A stretch of 8,798 bases of DNA from Proteobacteria bacterium UBA1673 (GTDB lineage: Bacteria > Pseudomonadota > Gammaproteobacteria > Comchoanobacterales > Comchoanobacteraceae). The notes under the pieces were generated by a model. The model was given only the letters and a program-made list of their open reading frames with translations. It ran no database searches and was not told the DNA's origin. Positions 1 to 5,436 of the stretch are shown one piece after another. The position numbers and the translations under genes are program-made. Each line of letters begins with the position of its first letter. The first letter of the stretch is position 1. The DNA lies in assembly GCA_002320385.1 (NCBI GenBank), contig DCKN01000108.1, forward strand, positions 1 to 8,798. The letters run 5' to 3'.

Positions 1-120
1 AAAAGATCGAAAAAAACAGCAGCCAGCAATGAGAGCTATTTCGATGCCGGCATTAGCGTCTATCATCGCGAGGAGCGTCAATATTCTCTCGTGCCACAGC
101 GTCTAACTGGCTATCGATAG
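1..120 (+). CDS. possible C-terminal end of an upstream + strand gene (partial)
   Basis: Reading from base 1, frame 1 stays open for 39 codons and ends at TAG (118-120). The predicted tail is hydrophilic, with a Lys/Arg-rich start and the ending R-L-T-G-Y-R. If real, it is the 3' end of a gene entering from the left, and it would overlap the end of the convergent minus-strand membrane protein by 68 bases. A 39-codon open stretch is not rare by chance, and frame 2 is also open for about 100 bases, so this is a weak call. No family is recognisable. Confidence 0.22.
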   Translation, partial: KRSKKTAASNESYFDAGISVYHREERQYSLVPQRLTGYR

Positions 121-610
121 TAGAGCGTGCTCCAACAGAACCGTCTTGCCGTTTCTCTTCTCGCTGCGGAGCAAGCACTAAAGAAGTGCTCCGATAGGGC
201 AATGGTGGGTCTACGACAAATTCAAGGACAGTCCAGAAACGGTAAATCATCAATAATTTGTTTGAAAGTACGGGTAAAGAGGTTATGAAAAGTATGGCTG
301 CCACCGCGGCGATAATGAGACATGTACTCATAATCATCTGTAAAAAAATCGTAAGATCAGTCAGTTCTTGATGTGCCAGACCAAAAAGGAAATCACCAAC
401 GTGGTCAGGCATTAGCCAGCGCCACGTCGCAGATTCAATCGAAAAATGCATTGACAACGCAGTGAATACTAAAAAACACATGCCACTATGAATCAATATG
501 CCGGCACTAAAGTTTGCGTATTTTCGAAATTGGGTAAGTTTAGCAAGCAAAATACATAAACCATGGTAAAGGATACAATTAAAGATAGTTTTTAAGGATC
601 GCGACCCCAT
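53..610 (-). CDS. hypothetical multi-pass inner-membrane protein
   Basis: This 185-residue protein is of no family I recognise. Hydrophobic stretches lie at about residues 10-25, 34-57 and 86-115, with a weaker one at 117-133. The last 45 residues are polar and charged (R-E-E-K-R-Q, ending R-D-D-R-R), so it is probably a small inner-membrane protein with a cytoplasmic tail. The ATG at 610 has only a poor ribosome-binding site, but a good minus-strand promoter (637-665) puts the transcript start about 20 nt upstream, which supports this start. It is divergent from tolB and shares the 183-base gap with it. It occupies the place where tolA would often sit, but it has neither the long Ala/Lys-rich helical domain of TolA nor a TolQ/TolR signature. 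Its 3' end may overlap a gene entering from the left edge. Confidence 0.6.
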   Translation of the reverse strand: MGSRSLKTIFNCILYHGLCILLAKLTQFRKYANFSAGILIHSGMCFLVFTALSMHFSIESATWRWLMPDHVGDFLFGLAHQELTDLTIFLQMIMSTCLIIAAVAAILFITSLPVLSNKLLMIYRFWTVLEFVVDPPLPYRSTSLVLAPQREEKRQDGSVGARSTIDSQLDAVARENIDAPRDDRR

Positions 611-636
611 GCCTAAAATCTCACAAATACAATGCC

Positions 637-665
637 ATTATACATGAGATCGCAGATTGGCTCAA
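637..665 (-). promoter_or_regulatory. sigma70-type promoter for the 53-610 membrane protein
   Basis: On the minus strand there is a -35 TTGAGC (660-665), a 17-base spacer and a perfect -10 TATAAT (637-642). The predicted transcript start is near 630, giving a leader of about 20 nt before the ATG at 610. Confidence 0.55.
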
Positions 666-716
666 TGAATGATCAAGGCACTGGGATAGCAACGTGAATA
701 TCAGTAAATTAGCCAA

Positions 717-745
717 TTATAAACCATGCCAGTTTACAATATAAT
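717..745 (+). promoter_or_regulatory. putative sigma70-type promoter for tolB
   Basis: A perfect -10 TATAAT lies at 740-745. The only -35 at 17-base spacing is weak, TTATAA (717-722). The predicted leader to the tolB ATG at 794 is about 40 nt. The site is back-to-back with the minus-strand promoter at 637-665. The -10 carries most of the weight in this call. Confidence 0.4.
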
Positions 746-793
746 TGAATTAATCTATCATCATAACGGTTAAGCATTTATGGAGACAGTAAA

Positions 794-2074
794 ATGTTTT
801 GGTCATGCGCTAGGCGATGTGTGCCAATCGTGACACTTGTCGTGACAACGACGCTTGCCTATGCCGAAATCAACCTGGAGCTTAACCAGGCTACAATCGG
901 AACGATTCCGGTGGCGATTGAGCCCAGTGGTACCCACAGGTCAGATGAACAAGTGCATGAGATAGCTCGTATCGTTGAAAAAGATCTGGGTTATTCCGAA
1001 AAAATCAAGGTTGTATCGAATGCCACATCTGCAGACTTTCTAGTGCGGATCAAGCGTGATAATTTATCCACCGTGCGTCATGGCGCTGAACAAACGTTCT
1101 GCATGCATCTCGAATATCCATTGCGTAAGAAAGACCATGCCACGCCTAAGCCATTTTGCTTGTCAGGCAACCCTAAAACCCAACTGCGATTGATCGCACA
1201 TCAGTTTGCTGACAGAGCGCATGATCATACAACGGGTAAGCGCAATGTATTTACTCATAAAATTGGCTACGTTAAAGAGTCCGGTGGGCAAGATCGAAAT
1301 AAAACTTACCAAATAGCCGTTAGCGATTTTGATCGCCATAATGAGCAAGTCTTGCTCGAATCAACGAGTCCCATCATGTCGCTTGCATTCTCACCAGATG
1401 GTCAGAAGTTAGCCTATGTGTCATTCGAGGAAGATGTATCAAGAATTTTTATACAAGATCTCACGTCAGGTAATCGACAAGTCATATCAGAATTCTCTGG
1501 GGTTAATGCGGCCCCAAGTTGGTCCCCTGATGGGAAAAAAATAGCGATGGCATTGAGCTTTTCTGGTATCACGAAAATCTACACAATGGACTTATCCACA
1601 CGCAGTATTGAGAAAATAACATCTGGGCAGTTTATCGATACAGAGCCTTTTTGGTTAAAAGACGGTAGCAAGCTCATTTTCTCATCGAATCGTTCCGGGT
1701 CGCCACAAATACATGAATATGACTTCAAGACCAAAAAGATCAAACAACTGACTTTTCATGGGCATTACAATGTAGCGCCGCAAATGACCAGTGACGAGCA
1801 ACACCTAATCTATCTTTCGAAAATCGATAAGAAACTACAGATTGTGTCTCAAAATCTAAAAAACCGATCGATTCGCTATCTGGGCAACGGAAAATACGAC
1901 GATACACCAAGAATTTCACCAACCAATGACATGATCTTATACACAACTGCTAACGGTACGCAAACCATGTTGGCAATTGTGTCAGTCGACGGGACCATCA
2001 AAGTACCAATGGCAGCTGATAAGATTAGTCTCAAACACCCCAGTTGGTCTCCAATCTCTCAATGGAAGCATTGA
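794..2074 (+). CDS. tolB: TolB, periplasmic beta-propeller of the Tol-Pal system
   Basis: TolB is the periplasmic protein that links Pal at the outer membrane with TolA of the inner-membrane TolQRA motor during division. The protein has 426 residues, the usual TolB size. Residues 1-24 are a Sec signal peptide with probable cleavage after A-Y-A. The mature protein starts E-I-N-L-E-L, like the TolA-binding N-terminus of other TolBs. The N-terminal alpha/beta domain covers about 25-160. The C-terminal six-bladed propeller follows, with WD40-like (PD40) repeats near 197-210 (F-S-P-D-G-Q-K-L-A-Y), 240-252 (S-W-S-P-D-G-K-K-I-A), 284-297, 327-340, 370-384 and a closing P-S-W-S-P at 416-420. GGAG (782-785) sits 8 nt before the ATG. 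pal and cpoB follow on the same strand. The sequence is diverged but has all expected parts. Confidence 0.95.
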   Translation: MFWSCARRCVPIVTLVVTTTLAYAEINLELNQATIGTIPVAIEPSGTHRSDEQVHEIARIVEKDLGYSEKIKVVSNATSADFLVRIKRDNLSTVRHGAEQTFCMHLEYPLRKKDHATPKPFCLSGNPKTQLRLIAHQFADRAHDHTTGKRNVFTHKIGYVKESGGQDRNKTYQIAVSDFDRHNEQVLLESTSPIMSLAFSPDGQKLAYVSFEEDVSRIFIQDLTSGNRQVISEFSGVNAAPSWSPDGKKIAMALSFSGITKIYTMDLSTRSIEKITSGQFIDTEPFWLKDGSKLIFSSNRSGSPQIHEYDFKTKKIKQLTFHGHYNVAPQMTSDEQHLIYLSKIDKKLQIVSQNLKNRSIRYLGNGKYDDTPRISPTNDMILYTTANGTQTMLAIVSVDGTIKVPMAADKISLKHPSWSPISQWKH

Positions 2075-2142
2075 CCATGATTGTGACTTCGGACTTTTTA
2101 AATCTATGACGCAAGAGAATTATTCAAAACACGACAAATCAC

Positions 2143-2171
2143 TTGCAACATTTTCTACTTAACGTAATAAT
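2143..2171 (+). promoter_or_regulatory. possible internal promoter for pal
   Basis: The 138-base gap between tolB and pal is large for one operon. It contains a -35-like TTGCAA (2143-2148), a 17-base spacer and a -10-like AATAAT (2166-2171, 5 of 6 consensus). This would let pal-cpoB be expressed apart from tolB. The inference rests on hexamer matches only. Confidence 0.35.
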
Positions 2172-2201
2172 AACAAGTGATAGCAATCGTTTGATCGTAA
2201 T

Positions 2202-2207
2202 AGGAGG
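2202..2207 (+). promoter_or_regulatory. strong ribosome-binding site of pal
   Basis: A full AGGAGG lies 5 nt before the pal ATG. It is the best Shine-Dalgarno match in the window, fitting an abundant lipoprotein, and it fixes the start at 2213. Confidence 0.85.
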
Positions 2208-2212
2208 TCACA

Positions 2213-2833
2213 ATGTTGAAATTAAAATCCCAATGGTACAGTCTTATTGGTGTTGCGTGCCTTTTGACAGCTTGTAGTGAGGCCCCAAATGGTTTGGGAG
2301 GCAAAAAAAACGCTAAGGCAGTATCAAAGCCGTCGGTCATTTCCGCCATGGCGCAAACAAAACCAATGAATCGTGCCAATGAGGAGCTCAAGCTTGCCAA
2401 CCAGATTGCCGCGAAGAAACAGGCCCAAAAACAACTGGCGCAAACAAAAAAAGTCAGTGGTAACGAAAAGACCAGGCGCTCCATTGAGGCGACGCTGCCA
2501 TCGAGATCTGACCAATACACAATACTGTTTGATCTTAACAGTAATAGACTGAACGATGCTTACAAAGGGGAGCTAGTCCAGTTTGCCGAATATCTCAATA
2601 AGCACCCTGAAAAAAGGGTTCATGTCGACGGATTCACATGTGAGCTTGGTAGCGCAGAGTATAATGTTGCGCTTGGCCAGAGACGCGCATATGCTGTTGC
2701 CAAATACCTTGAGTCCAAGGGCGTTAAGAGCAAACAGGTTATTCTAGTTAGTTATGGTAAAGAGCGGCCTACAGATCCTTCGCACAATGAACTTGCATGG
2801 ATGAAAAATCGAAGAGTTGAGGTTTTTTTCTAA
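2213..2833 (+). CDS. pal: Pal, peptidoglycan-associated outer-membrane lipoprotein
   Basis: Pal anchors the outer membrane to peptidoglycan and is the outer-membrane partner of TolB. The protein has 206 residues. A lipoprotein signal ends in the lipobox L18-T-A-C21. The +2 residue is Ser, not Asp, so outer-membrane sorting is expected. Residues 25-95 form a long polar Lys/Gln/Ala-rich linker, longer than in the E. coli protein, with an A8 tract (2303-2310) in its DNA. The OmpA-like domain covers about 101-206 and includes Y-N-V-A-L-G-Q-R-R-A (150-159), V-S-Y-G-K-E-R-P (179-186) and N-R-R-V-E (199-203). Odd: the usual G-H-T/A-D-E-R-G motif reads G-F-T-C-E-L-G (140-146), so the Asp expected to bind diaminopimelate is Cys143, while the conserved Arg near 158 is kept. 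cpoB starts 45 bases downstream. Confidence 0.95.
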   Translation: MLKLKSQWYSLIGVACLLTACSEAPNGLGGKKNAKAVSKPSVISAMAQTKPMNRANEELKLANQIAAKKQAQKQLAQTKKVSGNEKTRRSIEATLPSRSDQYTILFDLNSNRLNDAYKGELVQFAEYLNKHPEKRVHVDGFTCELGSAEYNVALGQRRAYAVAKYLESKGVKSKQVILVSYGKERPTDPSHNELAWMKNRRVEVFF

Positions 2834-2878
2834 ACCACGCATTCATAAATTCAACGTAACAACAAGAGAGAGTATGTT

Positions 2879-3631
2879 ATGGGTATTGCCTTCCGTCATC
2901 GTACAGTTTTAATATGTGCAACGATTTTATTAGCACAGATTGCACCGAATAACATTTCTGCTAAAAATAGATCAAGCCAACATTTACTGAGAAAAGTAGA
3001 TGAATTGGAGCGATACAGTCGCAGTCTAGAAGATAAGGTCAAACTACTTGAGGATGAAATCAAGGCGATTAAAGCTGCGCAATTAGATCCTAATCATTCA
3101 ATAGGCACTGACAAAGCAGAGGCTGGGCTTGGTGTGACGAGATCAGGGTCAGGAATTGACGAGGTTGAGCAAATGAGTCAAGGGCTAGCAAAGCAAGATA
3201 GGTCTATTCAGGTCTCTCAAGCACAAGATCAAGGCGATGTGGTCACTGAAGCCGGCCTCTACAATCAGATTACGCGGATGATTGAGCGCCGAGACTACAG
3301 CAAGGCCCAGATCTTCGCGCAGTCCTACATGCAGTCTTACTCACAAGAGAAAAATGCTCCGGCGGTACTCTTTTGGCTTGGAGAAATAAAGATGCTTTTT
3401 GGCGAGCTAATAGATGCCAAGTCATACTACATGAAGTCGCTCGACATGCTTAAAGGCAAAGGAAGAACGCCAGAAATATTGCTCAAAATTGCAGTGATAT
3501 CATATCAGAAAGGGGATACAGCAGAAGGCGATCACTATTACGACCAGCTACAAAAGATTTACCCCGGCTCAACCGCCTCACATATGGCAAGGGCGCAGAG
3601 AAAAAAATATAGATCTGAATACAGCGACTAA
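2879..3631 (+). CDS. cpoB: CpoB (YbgF), Tol-Pal accessory TPR protein
   Basis: CpoB is a periplasmic protein that coordinates peptidoglycan synthesis with Tol-Pal-driven outer-membrane constriction. The protein has 250 residues, the typical length. Residues 1-28 are a signal peptide with probable cleavage after I-S-A. A coiled coil at about 36-68 (heptad-like L-L-R-K-V-D-E-L-E) matches the trimerising N-terminal helix of the family. A polar linker (70-122) follows. TPR-type repeats begin near 126, with hallmarks Y-S-K-A-Q (140-144), L-F-W-L-G-E (164-169) and I-Y-P-G-S (227-231). The position right after pal is the conserved one. A purine-rich GAGAG lies about 7 nt before the ATG. The TAA (3629-3631) overlaps the stop codon of the convergent gene by two bases, leaving no room for a terminator directly after cpoB. 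Confidence 0.88.
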   Translation: MGIAFRHRTVLICATILLAQIAPNNISAKNRSSQHLLRKVDELERYSRSLEDKVKLLEDEIKAIKAAQLDPNHSIGTDKAEAGLGVTRSGSGIDEVEQMSQGLAKQDRSIQVSQAQDQGDVVTEAGLYNQITRMIERRDYSKAQIFAQSYMQSYSQEKNAPAVLFWLGEIKMLFGELIDAKSYYMKSLDMLKGKGRTPEILLKIAVISYQKGDTAEGDHYYDQLQKIYPGSTASHMARAQRKKYRSEYSD

Positions 3632-4056
3632 AGCTTTTTGATATCGTCGTGTGCTAAAGATGAGTGAGTTTTGTCATCATATTCAGTAATAGGTCTCGGG
3701 TACGGATTCGATACATGATGTTTGTAGAGTATTTTTCGTATTGCGGTGCTATGATTCAAGAGTAGGTAAAATACTGTAATTTGGCTTGCTAAAAAAAAGC
3801 CAAACGATGAAAGCCCCACAATATGCAATAAAGTACTGTTAACTAGGCCAAAATGGGTTACTTCAACAAGGGCCTTAGGCGCAAATTTTGCCAGATCTAA
3901 CAACTGAGTCAGCCACACGGCGGCTAGTAAAAGTAAATGAGTGACAAGGCTGCACACAAGAAGTATAGCGATAAAGCTCAAAAAAAAGCGCCACCAGATT
4001 TTAAAGCATGCTAAAAAAGAAATCGGCGAAATTTTTGACTGCATCGTCACTATCAT
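3628..4056 (-). CDS. hypothetical small membrane protein, convergent with cpoB
   Basis: This 142-residue protein is of no family I recognise. It has a long hydrophobic stretch at 24-52 and a second at about 78-100, preceded by a basic/aromatic segment (K-I-W-W-R-F-F). The polar C-terminal tail (110-142) contains many His and Asp residues. It is probably a two-pass inner-membrane protein. The ATG at 4056 is taken as the start, but the only Shine-Dalgarno (GGAG on the minus strand, 4059-4062) is just 2 nt from it and 8 nt from a GTG at codon 3 (4048-4050), so GTG may be the true start. Its stop TAG (3628-3630) overlaps the cpoB stop. It lies opposite the tol cluster, as the 53-610 gene does on the other side, but I see no convincing similarity between the two. 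Confidence 0.6.
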   Translation of the reverse strand: MIVTMQSKISPISFLACFKIWWRFFLSFIAILLVCSLVTHLLLLAAVWLTQLLDLAKFAPKALVEVTHFGLVNSTLLHIVGLSSFGFFLASQITVFYLLLNHSTAIRKILYKHHVSNPYPRPITEYDDKTHSSLAHDDIKKL

Positions 4057-4082
4057 GGCTCCGTGAATAAGGTATTTATATT

Positions 4083-4110
4083 ATTGTAGTGAATTACGCC
4101 ATGAGATCAA
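4083..4110 (-). promoter_or_regulatory. putative promoter for the 3628-4056 membrane protein
   Basis: On the minus strand there is a -35 TTGATC (4105-4110), a 16-base spacer and a -10 TACAAT (4083-4088). The likely transcript start is near 4076, about 20 nt before the start codon. Confidence 0.4.
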
Positions 4111-4130
4111 GGGTTTCTTGGTTTAGGATG

Positions 4131-4173
4131 CCATAATCATGACTTCAGGATAAGTCACGATAATGGTTTTTTC
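4131..4173 (+). terminator. hairpin plus T7, terminator-like, + strand
   Basis: An imperfect inverted repeat runs over 36 bases: CCAT (4131-4134) pairs with ATGG (4163-4166), ATC (4136-4138) with GAT (4159-4161) and TGACTT (4140-4145) with AAGTCA (4152-4157), with two single mismatches and a 6-base loop. It is followed at once by seven T (4167-4173). This is the layout of an intrinsic terminator for + strand transcription. The stem is not very GC-rich, so efficiency is uncertain. No + strand gene ends close by. The nearest is cpoB, about 500 bases upstream across the opposite-strand gene. Confidence 0.5.
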
Positions 4174-4235
4174 AATAACGCCTACAATTAAGGTCTGCAT
4201 ATTAGGCCTTGCGCGAGGTTGCGATGTTAATTAAA

Positions 4236-4268
4236 CGCCACCTGCAGCGCTGATCAGCCCTGCTGGCG
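4236..4268. repeat. GC-rich imperfect hairpin in the intergenic region
   Basis: Nested inverted repeats pair CGCCA (4236-4240) with TGGCG (4264-4268), GCAG (4244-4247) with CTGC (4260-4263), and the two halves of the perfect 10-base palindrome GCTGATCAGC (4249-4258). There is a 3-base bulge (4241-4243) and one C/C mismatch. The stem has about 12-13 pairs. No T-tract follows on the + strand. On the minus strand it is followed by TTTAATTAAC, a poor terminator tail. It could be part of a small RNA, a dispersed palindromic repeat, or a regulator site. Confidence 0.45.
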
Positions 4269-4364
4269 CAATAGAGCTATGTGTAAGGTGCATTTCTTGG
4301 GCTAGTGAGGAAAGCATGAGCATTGCGCTTTTGAAAAACTATGTGATAAATCGATAGACCAGGC

Positions 4365-4393
4365 TTGTGTTTGTGCATGAATTTATGTATCAT
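4365..4393 (+). promoter_or_regulatory. promoter of the tRNA-Lys gene
   Basis: A -35-like TTGTGT (4365-4370), a 17-base spacer and a -10 TATCAT (4388-4393, 5 of 6) put the start near 4400, just before the tRNA at 4405. Confidence 0.45.
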
Positions 4394-4404
4394 AGTGCAT
4401 CATT

Positions 4405-4477
4405 GGGTCGTTAGCTCAGTCGGTAGAGCATCGGGCTTTTAACCCGCTGGTCGTGCGTTCGAATCGCACACGACCCA
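4405..4477 (+). tRNA. tRNA-Lys (anticodon UUU)
   Basis: This is a complete 73-base cloverleaf: acceptor GGGTCGT/ACGACCC, D stem GCTC/GAGC, anticodon loop CTTTTAA with TTT at positions 34-36, variable loop TGGTC, T stem GTGCG/CGCAC with loop TTCGAAT, and A73 as discriminator. It decodes AAA and AAG lysine codons. CCA is not encoded (TGT follows A73), so CCA must be added enzymatically. The top pair of the anticodon stem (27-43) is a T/C mismatch, while the other four pairs are intact. The gene stands alone, with the convergent 4517-5041 gene ending 39 bases downstream and no obvious terminator between them. Confidence 0.97.
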
Positions 4478-4516
4478 TGTTAACTCTTTCTCCAGTCCGC
4501 ATTGAAACAACGCATC

Positions 4517-5041
4517 CTAACTGATCGTACATGCCTGCGTTTCTTGTTGAGCCTCTCTGTCCATCGATATGCCCTGAAAAACTTTGGTTTGAAGCACATA
4601 CAATGCGGTCTCAAAGTGGGGCAGATCTGGCTTGCTAGCAAAGCTCACTCGTATCGAAGCGCGTTCATCATCCTCCCAATAATGAAAATAAAAGGCGGGC
4701 GCGTGATAATTGCCATCTGCAGTTGCGAGCGGATTACGCAGTGAATCTGCACGTTGAATCCGTCGTAAGCAGGCCTTGTGAACTGCATAAAGGAGGTCAT
4801 TAGCCGCAAGCGTACATTCGTTAAGGTGTTCAGGGTCTATCACTAATACATTGTTTTGAGCGGTCAAACAGCGATGAATGACCTCAATGGTATCGCAGGT
4901 CATGCTTGATTGAGGCAATTCGCAATGATGCAGGTCTGACGATTCCACTGCAGCACGAAAGAAAGGCAGCATGAGACTTAAAGCATCATCATGCAGTGTC
5001 CAGCTTGTAGAGTCTGAATCTTGGTCGTTAAAAAAGTCCAT
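4517..5041 (-). CDS. hypothetical soluble acidic protein with six cysteines
   Basis: This 174-residue protein is of no family I recognise. It has no signal peptide and no membrane segment. The N-terminus is acidic (D-F-F-N-D-Q-D-S-D). Cysteines lie at 40, 49, 58, 76, 91 and 171, and the first three are spaced nine apart (40, 49, 58). A hydrophobic core segment N-V-L-V-I-D-P lies at 64-70, and a His/aromatic-rich stretch (Y-H-A-P-A-F-Y-F-H-Y-W) at 112-122. Codon use looks normal for the window across the full length, which supports a real gene. The ATG at 5041 lacks a visible Shine-Dalgarno. A promoter at 5090-5118 gives a leader of about 40 nt. It stands alone, convergent with the tRNA. The opposite strand is also open over 4502-4744, but that frame looks like a shadow. 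Confidence 0.6.
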   Translation of the reverse strand: MDFFNDQDSDSTSWTLHDDALSLMLPFFRAAVESSDLHHCELPQSSMTCDTIEVIHRCLTAQNNVLVIDPEHLNECTLAANDLLYAVHKACLRRIQRADSLRNPLATADGNYHAPAFYFHYWEDDERASIRVSFASKPDLPHFETALYVLQTKVFQGISMDREAQQETQACTIS

Positions 5042-5089
5042 AAGTGTTTAATGCCATTGTGTGGATAAAGAGAGTCACTTATGAATGAG

Positions 5090-5118
5090 ATAATAACAAC
5101 CTAGTAAAATAATCACAA
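5090..5118 (-). promoter_or_regulatory. promoter for the 4517-5041 gene
   Basis: On the minus strand there is a -35 TTGTGA (5113-5118), a 17-base spacer and a -10 TATTAT (5090-5095, 5 of 6). The predicted start is near 5083. Confidence 0.45.
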
Positions 5119-5206
5119 GACAGTGTAAATGGGAGAATGAATAAGTCAATCAAACAATAGCAAGAAAAATAAAATATCCAGTCAGGGGCATCAACGAAAT
5201 CTTCCA

Positions 5207-5332
5207 ATGCGTGTTCATGGCAAGAGCTCATTAGGATTATCATATAAATACAATGTCAAGGATATCTTCGATCGTATGCTGAATGTTCATGAGGACATCG
5301 TGCTTAGTCTGGGGTTATCTACACAAAGATAA
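5207..5332 (+). CDS. possible small ORF, 41 residues, start uncertain
   Basis: From the ATG at 5207 a 41-codon frame runs to TAA (5330-5332). The peptide has a basic start and a likely amphipathic helix (V-K-D-I-F-D-R-M-L-N-V-H-E-D-I-V) at 17-32. The same frame is open back to 5141, directly after a TGA. The ATG at 5207 has no ribosome-binding site, whereas GGGAG (5131-5135) lies 5 nt before an ATA at 5141 and only 1 nt before an ATG at 5137 in a different, quickly closed frame. It could be a small protein with a rare start, a gene broken by a one-base frameshift, or chance. No family is recognised. Apart from this ORF and the two promoters at its ends, I see nothing in the 395-base gap 5042-5436. 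Confidence 0.25.
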   Translation: MRVHGKSSLGLSYKYNVKDIFDRMLNVHEDIVLSLGLSTQR

Positions 5333-5379
5333 AGCGAGAAAATCAGTATCTATGTGCACTACTGGCCATGAATATGGCA

Positions 5380-5408
5380 TTGACAAATGATTATTTTTAT
5401 CATATATT
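5380..5408 (+). promoter_or_regulatory. near-consensus promoter of msrB with internal dyad
   Basis: A perfect -35 TTGACA (5380-5385), a 17-base spacer and a -10 TATATT (5403-5408, 5 of 6) make this the best promoter in the window. The likely start is near 5415, about 22 nt before the ATG. The spacer holds a perfect dyad ATGAT-N7-ATCAT (5387-5403), and another, GCCAT-N4-ATGGC (5365-5378), sits just upstream of the -35. Both are placed where a repressor or activator could act. No specific regulator is identified. Confidence 0.7.
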
Positions 5409-5436
5409 CAGTAATGTACATCAAAGATAGAATCAT

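Noticed and set aside
1..52. T7 on the minus strand (10-16) as a terminator of the 53-610 gene
   Set aside because: No stable hairpin precedes the T-run; only 3-base pairings were found.
2155..2520. minus-strand open frame of 121 codons with hydrophobic stretches
   Set aside because: It is antisense to the pal start and linker. The Lys/Ala/Gln-rich linker gives Phe/Cys/Leu-rich reverse translation, so the hydrophobicity is an artefact.
4502..4744. + strand open frame of 80 codons
   Set aside because: It lies opposite the 4517-5041 gene, has no ribosome-binding site, and looks like its shadow.
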